DNA of 64,000 nt from Sphingomonas sp. (GTDB lineage: Bacteria; Pseudomonadota; Alphaproteobacteria; Sphingomonadales; Sphingomonadaceae), in contig NZ_JAFKMA010000001.1 of NCBI RefSeq assembly GCF_017304635.1, positions 930,001 through 994,000 of the forward strand. The letters are read 5' to 3'. Each line of letters opens with the position of its first letter. Position 1 is the stretch's first letter. Shown one piece after another: positions 46,701 to 55,526 of the stretch. Under the pieces are notes generated by a model. The model worked only from the letters and a program-made list of their open reading frames with translations, did no database searches and was not told the origin of the DNA. The position numbers and the translations under genes were made by a program.

Positions 46701-47154
46701 GCGCGATTTCTCGCCCCAGATCACGGTCGATGCGCCGATCATGATCCCGGAGGATTACGTCCCCGATCTCGACCTGCGCATGGGCCTCTATCGCCGCCTC
46801 AACGAGCTGGAGGATCAGGACGGGATCGAGGCGTTCGCCGCCGAACTGATCGACCGCTTCGGCAAGCTGCCCGAGGCGACCGCGAATCTCATCAAGCTCA
46901 TCGAGATCAAGCAGAACGCGAAGACCGCCTGCGTCGCCAAGATCGACGTCGGGCCGAAGGGTGCGCTGGTCGCGTTCCACGACGATACGCCGCCCAACAT
47001 CGCCGGCCTGCTTGCCTATGTCGAGCGGCTGAAGGGTGTCGCCAAGCTGCGCCCCGATTCGAAGCTGGTGATCGCGCGGGAGTGGACCGACCCGCAGGCA
47101 CGGCTGAACGGCGCGCTGCAATTGTCGAAGGGGCTGGCGAAGGCGGCCGGCTGA
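43702..47154 (+). CDS. mfd: Transcription-repair coupling factor Mfd
   Basis: SF2 translocase that removes RNA polymerase stalled at lesions and recruits UvrA, 1150 residues. The N-terminal UvrB-like module begins near LPYDRASPTLRVMAERLAAL. The RNA-polymerase-interaction domain is near 490 (LSPGDLVVHADHGIGRYEGL), the translocase with GDVGFGKTEVALRAAF near 633 and VVDEEQRFGV near 732, and the C-terminal TRCF domain follows. The start is a TTG seven bases beyond a palindromic repeat; the next in-frame ATG is 48 codons in and would cut conserved sequence. A short AT3-rich patch lies at 46381-46431. Confidence 0.97.
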   Translation: MTDPRKILSAKSPLTLAGVPAGFLPVLLADLARAAPGRVVLIAPDEAEMRSIAATAPFFAPELEVIAYPAWDCLPYDRASPTLRVMAERLAALHRLQARAKGPQLLITTANAATQRTLTPFRIRQLVARLAAGERIGRDRLAALLAANGYMRTDTVHDQGEFAVRGGLVDLFPSGEEQALRLDFFGDEIESVRSFDPADQRTTGRIEGFTLLPASEALLDDESIKRFRARYRETFGATATGDPLYQAISEGRRLAGMEHWLPLFEDRLETLFDHIGDDAIVVREAGVPAAAEQRLEAVADYQANRVKAQSGDPGSYRPLPADALYLTPDEWAKRLDAATAHLTTPFHEPESASVIDFTVDGPRDFAPERSSGVNIYEAVVDHLARLRKDKKKPVLASYSAGSRDRLAGLLRDHGAERLALADTWQEALGKADGGIALTVLPLDHGFTAPDIALLTEQDMLGDRLVRRNRRKKSADAFLAELATLSPGDLVVHADHGIGRYEGLTQIPVQKAPHDCVALTYAGGDKLYVPVENLEVLSRYGSEEGAALDKLGGEAWQRRKSRMKERIREIAGELIATAAERALHPGDVIEPDEAGYPAFVDRFPYEETDDQDRAIDDVLGDLAAGKPMDRLVVGDVGFGKTEVALRAAFAAAMAGKQVAIVCPTTLLARQHYNNFAARFDGFPLKVGRLSRLVGTAEAKATREGLAAGTIDVVVGTHAILAKGVEFKRLGLVVVDEEQRFGVTHKERLKTLRADVHVLTLTATPIPRTLQMAMSGIRELSVIQTPPVDRLAVRTYVMPWDPVVLREALLREHYRGGQSFFVTPRIKDLPAIEEFLRESVPEIRYVVAHGQMSAGEVEERMSAFYDKKFEVLVSTTIVESGLDIPSANTMIVHRADMFGLAQLYQLRGRVGRSKTRAYAYMTTPPNRIVTETADKRLKVLSDLDTIGAGFQLASYDLDIRGAGNLLGDEQSGHIREVGYELYQSMLEEAILDAKAGGLAKRPRDFSPQITVDAPIMIPEDYVPDLDLRMGLYRRLNELEDQDGIEAFAAELIDRFGKLPEATANLIKLIEIKQNAKTACVAKIDVGPKGALVAFHDDTPPNIAGLLAYVERLKGVAKLRPDSKLVIAREWTDPQARLNGALQLSKGLAKAAG

Positions 47155-47155
47155 C

Positions 47156-47167
47156 CAACATATGTTG
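47156..47167. promoter_or_regulatory. Perfect 12-bp palindrome upstream of the GAF gene
   Basis: CAACATATGTTG lies 57 bp before the GAF protein start, right after mfd. A dimeric regulator site is possible; nothing else supports it. Confidence 0.25.
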
Positions 47168-47223
47168 CTGAAACACGTGGATTTTTCGTAACGCGTTGTT
47201 ATCCCGGCCGTGCGATACCCGAA

Positions 47224-47754
47224 ATGGGTATGACGACGATCCGATTTCAACGATGGCGCCTGATGCGCGCGGCAACCGAACGGTTGGCCGATGCCCGATC
47301 GCTCGAGGATATCCTCGAAGTGCTGCGGTCGAGCGCGCGGTCGATCGTGCGTGCCGACGGCGTCACCGTCGTGCGGCGAGAAGGCGAGATGGTCCATTAT
47401 GTCGGCGAGGATGCGATCGCGCCGCTATGGACCGGGCAGCGCTTTCCGCTCCGCTCGTGCGTGTCGGAGGTCGCGATGATCGACCGCGCGATGGTGGTTA
47501 TCCCCGATATCCGGGTCGATGCGCGCGTGCCGCTCAACGCCTACCTCTCGACGTTCGTTACCGGGATGGCCGTCGCGCCGATCGGCCATGGCGAGCCGGT
47601 CGCGGCGGTCGGCGCCTACTGGCGCGCGCGGCATGCGATCGACGAGGACGCGCTGGCGCTGCTCGACATGCTGGCGAAGGCCGCCGGCGCGCAACTCGAA
47701 CGCATCGCCGCCGAGCGCGAGGCCGGCCGCCACGGTCCGCGCGACGCGGCGTGA
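47224..47754 (+). CDS. Stand-alone GAF-domain protein
   Basis: A 176-residue single GAF domain. After a basic N-terminus, ATERLADARSLEDILEVL is followed by RADGVTVVRREGEMVHYVGEDAI, SCVSEVAMIDRAMVVIPDIR and AVAPIGHGEPVAAVGAYW, the standard fold. It lacks a kinase or other output domain. Such domains often sit before HWE kinases, so this may be a small-ligand sensor that acts in trans. The ATG at 47224 (MGMTTIRF) could start two codons later. It converges on the EAL-domain gene. Confidence 0.82.
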   Translation: MGMTTIRFQRWRLMRAATERLADARSLEDILEVLRSSARSIVRADGVTVVRREGEMVHYVGEDAIAPLWTGQRFPLRSCVSEVAMIDRAMVVIPDIRVDARVPLNAYLSTFVTGMAVAPIGHGEPVAAVGAYWRARHAIDEDALALLDMLAKAAGAQLERIAAEREAGRHGPRDAA

Positions 47755-47853
47755 CATTTTGCGCTGGCAATGTTGGATTTAGCGCGTCAGCCTAGCCGAG
47801 TTCCGCGGCGTTCGAGACGGTAACGAAAAAACACCGCGTCCGCGCAAACTTCG

Positions 47854-49440
47854 TCAACTTCGCCCGCCGGCGACCAGCCCGGCCAGCGCCTCGCTCGTCA
47901 ACGGCTCGGCACACAGGAAGCCTTGGTAATACTGGCACCCCTCCTTCGCGAGCAGGTCGAGTTGCTCGCCGGTTTCGACTCCTTCGGCGATCACCGCCAG
48001 GCCCAGCGAGCGCGCCATGTCGATCACCCCGCGCACGACGACGCGATCGCGATGCGACCCGCCGATGTCCTGCGCCAACTTCTTGTCGAGCTTGAGATAA
48101 TCGAGCGGCAACGCCTTCAGGTAGGCAAGGCTCGAATAGCCCGTTCCGAAATCGTCGATCGCCACCCGGCACCCGGCATGGCGCAACGCGGCGAGCAACT
48201 GGCCCGCCCCGCTCAAATCCTCGATCAGTCCGCTCTCGGTGATTTCGACCGTCAGCCGCGTCCGCGCGAACCCCGACGCATCGACGCGATCGAGGAACCG
48301 GTCGACGAACCCCGCTCGCGCAATGTCCGCCGCAGTCAGGTTGAGCGACAGGCGCAACCCGCCCAGCGGCATCGGCCACCGCGCCGCGCCGGCCAGCGTC
48401 AGCTGTTGCAGATGGTCCGACAACGCCAGGCCCAAGTCGGCGCGATCGGCGGCGGCGAACAATTGCTCCGCCCCAACGGCGCCGAACACGCCATGCTCCC
48501 ACCGCGCCAGCGCCTCGACCCCGACGATCCGCCCGGTCGCGACCTCGACCTGCGGCTGGAACAGTACCGCGATCTCGCCGGTGTCGATCGCGCGGCGCAG
48601 GTCCACCGACAGCGCCTCGGCGATCGGCGGCTGGTCGGCGAGCCGGATCGTCGCGCCGCCCGACGCGCGTGCGTCGTCGAGCGCGTCGGCGGCGCGGCGC
48701 AGCAGCGTGTCGGGCGCCTCCCCCGCCTCCGCCACGCCGACGCCGAACCGCGCACCGACCGTGACCAGCGCGCCCTCGATCGCGAACGGTCGCGACAGCG
48801 CCGCGGCCAGTCGCTCGGCGAGCGCCTCGGCCTGATCCGGCGCGTCGAACACCACCAGGAATTCCGGTCCCTTGGCCCGCGCGACGAGTTGGTGCTCGCC
48901 GAGCACGTCCCATGCCGCCCCGGCCAGCCGTCGCGCCGCCGCCTCGATCAGGGCATCGCCGACGTCACGGCCATAGCCGCTGTTGACCAGGTCGAACCGG
49001 CTGATCGCCACGCGCACGGCGGCGGTCGCTCCCTCGGGCAACCGCGCCGCCAGCCAGCGCCGTGCGCCATCGTCGTCGGCCGGCTGCGCCATCGCGCCGG
49101 CCGCGCCGCCGGCGAAGCGCAATGCCGCCCGCACCTCGTCGTCGCCGAACGGCGCCACCAGGAAGTGGGTCGCGCCCGCCGCGTGGAAGCGGTCGAGCAG
49201 AGCGACATCGCCCGCCGCGACCAGCACCACCATACCGACGCGCCCGCTCCGCGATCGCAGCGCCTCCGCATCGGCCAGCGCCGCCTCGCCATCGTCGCGG
49301 GCATCGAGCAACAGCACGTCACCCAGCTCGCCATCCTCGGCCAGCGGCCACCCGCCCCCGCGCACCACGCCCGCCAACTCGGCGTGCCGCATGGCCGAAC
49401 GGATCAGGACGGAGCGTTGCGAGGACGTGGCGGCGGACAT
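47854..49440 (-). CDS. c-di-GMP phosphodiesterase with receiver-like and degenerate GGDEF domains
   Basis: A 528-residue signalling protein. An N-terminal receiver-like segment (about 25-120) contains LLLDARDDGEAALADA. The GGDEF-like domain (about 125-270) has KGPEF in place of GGDEF near residue 190 and is probably inactive. The EAL domain (about 285-525) keeps EAL at 309-311 (GVEALARW), NLTAADI, EITESGLIEDL, DDFGTGYSSL and LKLDKKL, so it is likely active, linearising c-di-GMP to pGpG. The ATG at 49440 follows AGGGGCGATCGCG; another ATG at 49473 is possible. Confidence 0.88.
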   Translation of the reverse strand: MSAATSSQRSVLIRSAMRHAELAGVVRGGGWPLAEDGELGDVLLLDARDDGEAALADAEALRSRSGRVGMVVLVAAGDVALLDRFHAAGATHFLVAPFGDDEVRAALRFAGGAAGAMAQPADDDGARRWLAARLPEGATAAVRVAISRFDLVNSGYGRDVGDALIEAAARRLAGAAWDVLGEHQLVARAKGPEFLVVFDAPDQAEALAERLAAALSRPFAIEGALVTVGARFGVGVAEAGEAPDTLLRRAADALDDARASGGATIRLADQPPIAEALSVDLRRAIDTGEIAVLFQPQVEVATGRIVGVEALARWEHGVFGAVGAEQLFAAADRADLGLALSDHLQQLTLAGAARWPMPLGGLRLSLNLTAADIARAGFVDRFLDRVDASGFARTRLTVEITESGLIEDLSGAGQLLAALRHAGCRVAIDDFGTGYSSLAYLKALPLDYLKLDKKLAQDIGGSHRDRVVVRGVIDMARSLGLAVIAEGVETGEQLDLLAKEGCQYYQGFLCAEPLTSEALAGLVAGGRS

Positions 49441-49536
49441 CGCGATCGCCCCTAGCCTCACCTCGGTTAACATCGCCACCCCTAGCCCGTGTATCAGCCT
49501 TGCCGCCGCGCCAGCGAGCGCCTAGCTCTGCGGGCC

Positions 49537-50553
49537 ATGGCGTCGTTGCCCGCCTTGCCGCCCGAACCGGGGCTGATCGACCGCCACGGCCGCGCGATCC
49601 GCTATCTCCGCGTGTCGGTGACCGATCGCTGCGACCTGCGCTGCCGCTATTGCATGGCCGAGCAGATGACGTTCCTGCCGCGCCGCGCGTTGTTGGCGCT
49701 GGAGGAGATCGCGATCATCGCCGCACGCTTCATTGCGCGCGGCGTGACCAAGGTCCGGCTGAGCGGCGGCGAACCGCTGGTGCGGCGCGACGTGATCGAC
49801 TTGGTCGAGCGGCTCGGGCGGCGGCTCGGCGACGGGCTCGACGAACTGACGATGACGACCAACGGCACGCGGCTGGCGGAATTCGCCGGACGGCTGGCGG
49901 ATGCCGGCATCCGTCGCGTCAACGTCAGCCTCGACAGCCGCGATCCGGCGCGCTTCCGCCACATCACACGGCACGGCGACGTGGCGCAAGTGCTCGGCGG
50001 CATCGCGGCGGCCCGGGCGGCCGGGTTGCGGGTGAAGATCAACATGGTGGCGCTCAAGGGCCTCAACCAGGACGAAATCGCCGACATGCTCGCCTGGGCG
50101 GTCGATCAGGGCCACGACCTCAGCTTGATCGAAACGATGCCGCTTGGCGCGATCGACGAGGATCGGGTGGATCGTTTCCTGCCGCTGACGGCGGTGTTCG
50201 AGGATCTGGCGCACCGCTTCGACCTGACCCGTGACAGCCATTCGAGTGGCGGTCCTGCCCGCTACTGGCGGGTCGGTGACAGCGAGACGCGGCTCGGGAT
50301 GATCTCGCCGCTCACCGCCAATTTCTGCGACGGCTGCAACCGCGTGCGGCTGACGACCGAGGGCAAGCTCTATGCCTGCCTTGGCCATGACGACCAGGTC
50401 GACCTGAAGACGGCGTTGCGCACCGGCGGGATCGCCGCGCTGGATGCCGCGATCGACGACGCGCTCGCGATCAAACCCGCCCGCCACGATTTCCGGATCG
50501 CCGCCGGCGCCGCCCCGGCGGTCGCCCGCCACATGAGCGTGACCGGCGGATGA
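49537..50553 (+). CDS. moaA: GTP 3',8-cyclase MoaA
   Basis: Radical-SAM enzyme that starts molybdenum-cofactor synthesis from GTP, 338 residues. The N-terminal cluster motif is CDLRCRYC (residues about 36-43). The C-terminal cluster site reads FCDGCNRVRLTTEGKLYAC near residues 265-285. The usual C-terminal double Gly ends the protein (VTGG). The start at 49537 gives the normal N-terminus; the frame is open a further 16 codons. Its stop overlaps nadK (ATGA). Confidence 0.97.
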   Translation: MASLPALPPEPGLIDRHGRAIRYLRVSVTDRCDLRCRYCMAEQMTFLPRRALLALEEIAIIAARFIARGVTKVRLSGGEPLVRRDVIDLVERLGRRLGDGLDELTMTTNGTRLAEFAGRLADAGIRRVNVSLDSRDPARFRHITRHGDVAQVLGGIAAARAAGLRVKINMVALKGLNQDEIADMLAWAVDQGHDLSLIETMPLGAIDEDRVDRFLPLTAVFEDLAHRFDLTRDSHSSGGPARYWRVGDSETRLGMISPLTANFCDGCNRVRLTTEGKLYACLGHDDQVDLKTALRTGGIAALDAAIDDALAIKPARHDFRIAAGAAPAVARHMSVTGG

Positions 50554-51317
50554 AGCGTGCGCTGGTCGCGTCGCCGACCCCTCCCGCCGAAGCCGCCGAG
50601 CGCGAACTGCGCGCGGCATATGACTGGGTGCCGGTCGAAGCGGCGGAAATGATCGTCGCGCTGGGCGGCGACGGCTTCATGCTGCAGACCCTGCACGCGC
50701 AGCTGGAGAGCGATGGCGCGCCGGTACCGGTGTTCGGCATGAACCTCGGCACGGTCGGTTTCCTGCTCAACGAATGGCGCTGCGCCGGGCTCGATGCCCG
50801 CATCGCACGGACCAAGCCGTTCAAGGTCACCCCGCTCCGGATGACGGCGCGGACCATCGCCGGCGAGGAACTCACGCTGCCGGCGATCAACGAAGTGTCG
50901 CTGCTGCGCGAGACGCGCCAGACCGCGAAGCTGGAAGTGACGGTCAACGATCGTGTCGTCCTGCCCGAACTCGCCTGCGACGGCATCCTGGCGGCGACCC
51001 CGGCCGGATCGACCGCGTACAATTTGTCCGCCAACGGCCCGATCCTGCCGCTCGGCTCGGCCTTGATCGCGCTGACGCCGATCTCCGCTTTCCGCCCGCG
51101 GCGCTGGCGCGGGGCGATCCTGCCCGACAAGGCGAGGATCAGCCTCAATGTGCTCGAACCGGACAAGCGCCCGGTATCCGCCGTCGCCGACCAGCGCGAG
51201 GTTCGTGACGTCGCGCGAGTCGATATCGCGGTCGATCATGCGCGCGAGCTGACCTTGCTGTTCGATCCCGAGCACGCGCTCGACGACCGCATTACGATGG
51301 AGCAGTTCGTCGCGTAG
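50550..51317 (+). CDS. nadK: NAD kinase
   Basis: Phosphorylates NAD to NADP, 255 residues. The GGDGFML motif is near residue 42, NxGxxGFL appears as NLGTVGFLLNE, and the NAD-binding region is DGILAATPAGSTAYNLSANGPI near residue 150. The ATG overlaps the moaA stop, so the two are translationally coupled. A repeat-rich gap and a tRNA follow. Confidence 0.97.
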   Translation: MKRALVASPTPPAEAAERELRAAYDWVPVEAAEMIVALGGDGFMLQTLHAQLESDGAPVPVFGMNLGTVGFLLNEWRCAGLDARIARTKPFKVTPLRMTARTIAGEELTLPAINEVSLLRETRQTAKLEVTVNDRVVLPELACDGILAATPAGSTAYNLSANGPILPLGSALIALTPISAFRPRRWRGAILPDKARISLNVLEPDKRPVSAVADQREVRDVARVDIAVDHARELTLLFDPEHALDDRITMEQFVA

Positions 51318-51322
51318 CGCGG

Positions 51323-51343
51323 CTTGCCGCATCCTGCGGCAAG
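51323..51343 (+). other. Hairpin downstream of nadK
   Basis: CTTGCCGCA (51323-51331) pairs perfectly with TGCGGCAAG (51335-51343) around a 3-nt loop. No T-run follows, so terminator function is uncertain. Confidence 0.5.
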
Positions 51344-51380
51344 ACTCGCGCGAGCGCGGCCGGCATCGCGAAAGCGACGT

Positions 51381-51403
51381 CCGACGACGCGGCTTCGCCG
51401 CGG
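51381..51403 (-). repeat. Dispersed palindromic repeat, copy 2
   Basis: This is the exact reverse complement of 32926-32948 and includes the internal palindrome CGCGGC-TTC-GCCGCG. It lies between nadK and tRNA-Asn, in the opposite orientation to copy 1 and likewise just past a stop codon. Confidence 0.7.
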
Positions 51404-51419
51404 TGCTGCGTTGTTGGGG

Positions 51420-51447
51420 TTGCATCACGAAATCTGCCGGTTATAGA
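51420..51447 (+). promoter_or_regulatory. Candidate promoter of tRNA-Asn
   Basis: TTGCAT (51420-51425), 16 bp, then TATAGA (51442-51447), followed by the tRNA 18 bp later. Spacing and sequence fit a housekeeping promoter. Confidence 0.5.
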
Positions 51448-51465
51448 GCGCGCCTTCAACGCTGT

Positions 51466-51540
51466 TCCCTGATAGCTCAGCGGTAGAGCTCTCGACTGTT
51501 AATCGAGCGGCCGTAGGTTCGAATCCTACTCAGGGAGCCA
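51466..51540 (+). tRNA. tRNA-Asn (anticodon GTT)
   Basis: Acceptor TCCCTGA/TCAGGGA, D-arm GCTC/GAGC, anticodon stem CTCGA/TCGAG with loop CTGTTAA, T-arm GTAGG/CCTAC with TTCGAAT loop, discriminator G and an encoded CCA. Anticodon GTT reads asparagine. Confidence 0.97.
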
Positions 51541-51692
51541 GCGCTGACCGTGCCCGATCGTGGCACCCGCCCCCCTTACAAACTGCGACAATATTAGACC
51601 TTGCGGCGCGGGAGCCTTTTCCGTTCATGCGGCGTTCCATCTTGCGATGGCAGGATGGGGCGTTGCGGACCATCGACGAACGGAGAGTTATC

Positions 51693-52265
51693 ATGGCGTT
51701 TTCCTGGCGACGCGCATCGGCCCTCGGGCTGATCGCCGCTTCCTCGCTGGCCCTGGCCGGCTGCATGACCGAGACCACCTATCGCCCGGCGACCGGCCGG
51801 GGGTTCGAGCGCGAGGGGTATAGCGAGCGGCAGATCGAGCCGAACCGCTTCCTGGTGATGTTCGCCGGCAATTCGGTGACCAGCCGCGAAACCGTGGAAC
51901 GCTACCTGCTGTTCCGCGCGGCCGAACTGACCGTGCAGCAGGGCTTCGACTATTTCGTGATGGCCGATCGCGACACCGACAAGCGGACCCGCACTTACGT
52001 GACCGAGCCGTTCGGGCCGGGGCCGTGGGGCTATTGGGGGCCGCGCTGGCGCTATTACGGGCGCGGATTCGGCTGGCGGTCGTGGGATCCGTTCTGGGGC
52101 GATCCGTTCTGGGGTGACCGCGTCGACGTGAACACGGTCGACAAGTTCGAGGCGAGCGCCGAGATCGTCATGGGCCATGGCCCCAAGCCCGCCGGCAACG
52201 TTCGCGCGTTCGACGCGCGCGCGGTGATGGCGAATATCGGCCCGTCGGTGGTGATGCCGAAATAA
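51693..52265 (+). CDS. Lipoprotein of the CC0125/CC1285-like family
   Basis: A 190-residue predicted lipoprotein of unknown function. The signal ends at LALAGC (Cys near residue 24). Conserved-looking blocks are YSERQIEPNRFLVMFAGNS, then SRETVERYLLFRAAELTVQQ and FDYFVMADRD, which resemble a family widespread in alphaproteobacteria. The middle is rich in Gly, Trp, Tyr and Arg (GPGPWGYWGPRWRYYGRG). The start at 51693 follows CGGAGAG; the frame is open to 51627. A bidirectional terminator separates it from secA. Confidence 0.82.
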   Translation: MAFSWRRASALGLIAASSLALAGCMTETTYRPATGRGFEREGYSERQIEPNRFLVMFAGNSVTSRETVERYLLFRAAELTVQQGFDYFVMADRDTDKRTRTYVTEPFGPGPWGYWGPRWRYYGRGFGWRSWDPFWGDPFWGDRVDVNTVDKFEASAEIVMGHGPKPAGNVRAFDARAVMANIGPSVVMPK

Positions 52266-52290
52266 GCCGGCCATCGGCTTGACCAGACGA

Positions 52291-52320
52291 AAAGGCCGGG
52301 GATCGCTCCCCGGCCTTTTT
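52291..52320. terminator. Bidirectional terminator between the lipoprotein and secA
   Basis: A stem of about 9-12 bp (AAAGGCCGGGGA with TCCCCGGCC and T residues) around a TCGC loop, with A residues on the left and five T residues on the right. It serves convergent genes. Confidence 0.88.
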
Positions 52321-52358
52321 GCTGTCCGACGCTGTCCCCGAAAGGACAAACCAGGCGA

Positions 52359-55100
52359 TCACCCCACCTGGCCGTGGCAATGCTTGTATTTCAGCCCGGA
52401 GCCGCACGGGCATGGCGCGTTGCGGCTGACCTTGCCTTCCCATTCCGCCGGATCCTCGCCGAGATCGGCCGCCTGCGGCTTCGGAATCGACAGCGTCGGC
52501 AGCGCGGCCGTGACCGTGCCGAGCGTCCCGCCGTCGATGTCGCGCGTGTCGTCGGTGCCGGTGAACGGATCGAAATGCTGGGTGATGAAGTCCGGCAGTT
52601 CGGGCAGCTCGGGCGGCGGCTGGAACCGGAACTCGGCATGCGCGAGCGTGCGCGTCACGTCCTCGCGGATCGCGCCGAGCATGCGTTCGAACAGCGCGAA
52701 CGCTTCCTGCTTGTATTCGTTGATCGGCGTCTTCTGGGCATAGGCGCGCAGGTGAATGACCTGGCGCAGCGCGTCGAGCGTCGCAAGATGCTCCTTCCAA
52801 TGATGGTCGAGGTTCTGGAGCAGGATCGACTTCTCGATGCTCGTCCAGGTCTCGGCGTCGATCTCGCCGCCCTTGGTGGCGACCAGCGCATCGGCCGCTT
52901 CCTTCAGTCGCTCCTCGACCATCTCGACATCGACCGATTCCTCGGTCAGCCAGTCGTCGATCGGCGGCTGGATGCCGAGCAAGTCGCTGGTCCGCTGCTT
53001 CAGCCCCTCGATATCCCATTGCTCGGGATAGGAGGCCGGCGGGCAATGTTCGCCGACGACGGCGTTGACCGTCTCCGTCCGCATGTCCTCGACCACGTCG
53101 CCGACCGCTTCCGCGTCCATGATGTCGGCGCGCTGCTCGTACACGACCTTGCGCTGGTCGTTCATGACGTCGTCATATTCGACGACCTGCTTGCGGATGT
53201 CGTAGTTGCGCGCCTCGACCTTCTTCTGCGCGGTCTCGATCGCCTTCGACATCCACTTCGACGGCGGCAGCGCCTCGCCGTCCTCCAGGCTGGAGCGCAT
53301 CATCTTCGCGAACAGCGTATTGGGTCCGAAAATGCGGAGCAGGTCGTCGTCGAGGCTGAGGTAGAAACGCGACAGGCCGGGATCGCCCTGCCGCCCCGAC
53401 CGACCGCGCAGCTGATTGTCGATGCGCCGGCTCTCATGGCGTTCGGTGCCGAGCACGAACAGGCCGCCGGCGGCCAGCACTTCCTGCTTCTCCGCGGCGA
53501 TCTCCGTCTTGATCCGTTCGATCGCGACATCGCGCTCCGGCCCTTCCGGCATTTCCGCCAGTTCGTCCTCGACGCGGAATTCGAGGTTGCCGCCGAGCTG
53601 GATGTCGGTGCCACGGCCCGCCATGTTGGTCGCGATCGTGACGGCGCCCTTGCGCCCCGCTTGGGCCACGATGTGCGCTTCCATCTCGTGATAGCGCGCG
53701 TTCAGCACCTTGTGCGCGACCTTCTCCTCGTTGAGGAATTCGGACAGCATCTCCGACTTCTCGATCGAGACGGTGCCGACCAGGATCGGCTGGCCCTTCT
53801 GCTGGTGTTCCTTGATCGTCTTGGCGATGCCGCGGAACTTGTCTTCCAGGCTCTTGTAGAACGAATCTTCCTCGTCGACCCGCTGGACCGCGACGTTGGT
53901 CGGGATCGAGACGACGTTCATCTTGTAAATGTCGAAGAATTCGGCAGCTTCGGTCGCGGCGGTGCCGGTCATCCCCGACAGCTTCGGATACATGCGGAAA
54001 TAGTTCTGGAACGTGATCGAGGCCATCGTCTGGTTCTCGGGCTCGATCTCGACGCCCTCCTTCGCCTCGACCGCCTGGTGCAGGCCGTCCGACCAGCGCC
54101 GGCCGTCCATCATGCGGCCGGTGAACTCGTCAATGATGATGACCTTGCCGTCCTTGACGATGTAGTCGATGTCGCGCTTGAACATCTTGTTCGCGCGCAG
54201 CGCCTGGTTGAGGTGGTGCACCACCTGCGTATTCTCGAAATCGTAGAGGTTCGCGCCTTCGAGCAGCCCCGCCGCCTCCAGTGCGCGTTCGACCGTCTCG
54301 GTGCCTTCCTCGGTCAGGATGATGGACTTCTGCTTCTCGTCCTTTTCGTACGTCTCGGGAGCGAGCTGCTTCACCACGGCGTCGACCTGACGATACAACT
54401 CCGACTTGTCATCGGTCGGACCGGAAATGATGAGCGGCGTGCGCGCCTCGTCGATCAGCACCGAATCGACCTCGTCGACGATCGCCATCGCGAACGGGCG
54501 CTGGACCATCTGGTCGCGCTCGTACTTCATGTTGTCGCGCAGGTAATCGAAGCCGAACTCGTTGTTCGTGCCGTACGTTATGTCCGACCCATACGCTTCC
54601 TTGCGCTGGTGATCGGTCAGGTTGGGGATGATGACGCCGACGGTCAGCCCCAGGAATTTGTAGATCCGCCCCATCCATTCGGCGTCGCGCGCCGCCAGAT
54701 AGTCGTTGACCGTGATGACGTGGACGCCCTGCCCCGTCAGCGCGTTGAGATAGACCGCCAGCGTCGCGACCAGCGTCTTGCCCTCGCCCGTCCGCATCTC
54801 CGCGATCTCGCCGCGGTGAAGGACGATGCCGCCGATCATCTGCACGTCGAAATGGCGCATGCCGAGCACACGCATCGCCGCCTCGCGCACCGTCGCGAAC
54901 GCTTCGGGGAGCAGGTCGTCGAGCGTCTCGCCCGCCGCCAGCCGCTCGCGGAACTTGACCGTCTGCGCGGCGAGCGTGGCGTCGTCCATCGCCTTCAGCG
55001 TCGGCTCGAACCCGGCGATCGTGTTGATCGTCGGCTGTAGCGACTTGACGTAACGGTCGTTCGACGACCCGAAAATGGCCTTGGCGATTCCGCCCAGCAT
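52359..55100 (-). CDS. secA: Preprotein translocase ATPase SecA
   Basis: Motor that drives unfolded proteins through SecYEG, 913 residues. Motifs include the Walker A RTGEGKT near residue 105, the DEVDS Walker B near 210, the [10 protein letters not shown] nucleotide-binding-domain-2 block near 495, and the C-terminal zinc-binding [14 protein letters not shown] tail. The middle contains the preprotein cross-linking and helical scaffold domains at normal length. It starts at 55100 ([16 protein letters not shown]). Confidence 0.98.
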   Translation of the reverse strand: MLGGIAKAIFGSSNDRYVKSLQPTINTIAGFEPTLKAMDDATLAAQTVKFRERLAAGETLDDLLPEAFATVREAAMRVLGMRHFDVQMIGGIVLHRGEIAEMRTGEGKTLVATLAVYLNALTGQGVHVITVNDYLAARDAEWMGRIYKFLGLTVGVIIPNLTDHQRKEAYGSDITYGTNNEFGFDYLRDNMKYERDQMVQRPFAMAIVDEVDSVLIDEARTPLIISGPTDDKSELYRQVDAVVKQLAPETYEKDEKQKSIILTEEGTETVERALEAAGLLEGANLYDFENTQVVHHLNQALRANKMFKRDIDYIVKDGKVIIIDEFTGRMMDGRRWSDGLHQAVEAKEGVEIEPENQTMASITFQNYFRMYPKLSGMTGTAATEAAEFFDIYKMNVVSIPTNVAVQRVDEEDSFYKSLEDKFRGIAKTIKEHQQKGQPILVGTVSIEKSEMLSEFLNEEKVAHKVLNARYHEMEAHIVAQAGRKGAVTIATNMAGRGTDIQLGGNLEFRVEDELAEMPEGPERDVAIERIKTEIAAEKQEVLAAGGLFVLGTERHESRRIDNQLRGRSGRQGDPGLSRFYLSLDDDLLRIFGPNTLFAKMMRSSLEDGEALPPSKWMSKAIETAQKKVEARNYDIRKQVVEYDDVMNDQRKVVYEQRADIMDAEAVGDVVEDMRTETVNAVVGEHCPPASYPEQWDIEGLKQRTSDLLGIQPPIDDWLTEESVDVEMVEERLKEAADALVATKGGEIDAETWTSIEKSILLQNLDHHWKEHLATLDALRQVIHLRAYAQKTPINEYKQEAFALFERMLGAIREDVTRTLAHAEFRFQPPPELPELPDFITQHFDPFTGTDDTRDIDGGTLGTVTAALPTLSIPKPQAADLGEDPAEWEGKVSRNAPCPCGSGLKYKHCHGQVG

Positions 55101-55198
55101 GGTGATTTCCCCGTATGTAAATGATGCGCGGCGCCATCGCGGCGCTCGCGTCGGTTATCGGTCGGATGGAATGGCCGCGCGTATGGGCGGCCGGGCGC

Positions 55199-55453
55199 TC
55201 ACTCGCGCCGGCGGCTCGCGAAGGCCGGGATCGCGGCGTGCAGTCCGAGTGCTTCGGGCAGCGCCATTACAGCCTGCGCCGGACCGGCGATCGGCTGGGC
55301 GGGCCGTGCCGCCACCTGCGCGCGCGCTGCGGCACTGGCTTGCGCCGCCTGCGCGACGCTCCGGCTGAGCGCGACCGGCGCCGGCGTCGCTCGCACGCCA
55401 CCCGCGCCGCCGAGAGCGGACAGCAGGGCAGAGAGGAGCAGCAGCAAATTCAA
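55199..55453 (-). CDS. Small exported hypothetical protein
   Basis: An 84-residue frame from a TTG start. The N-terminus NLLLLLSALLSALGGAGG is strongly hydrophobic and signal-like; the rest is Ala/Pro-rich and ends FASRRRE. No clear ribosome-binding site is seen, so it may be spurious. It lies 98 bp upstream of secA and 73 bp downstream of the TonB-C protein gene, all on the same strand. Confidence 0.45.
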   Translation of the reverse strand: MNLLLLLSALLSALGGAGGVRATPAPVALSRSVAQAAQASAAARAQVAARPAQPIAGPAQAVMALPEALGLHAAIPAFASRRRE

Positions 55454-55526
55454 GACGCGGCGTTACCTAGTGACGGCGAACGACGCTGCATAGGGGCGCG
55501 ACTGGTTAACGTCCATCAAAACCGCG

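Noticed and set aside
43612-47397. 1261-residue open frame opposite mfd
   Set aside because: Composition is that of a reverse-complement shadow of mfd, which itself has all helicase motifs; it also runs through the palindromic repeat.
52374-55040. 888-residue open frame opposite secA
   Set aside because: Shadow of secA with no recognisable domain.
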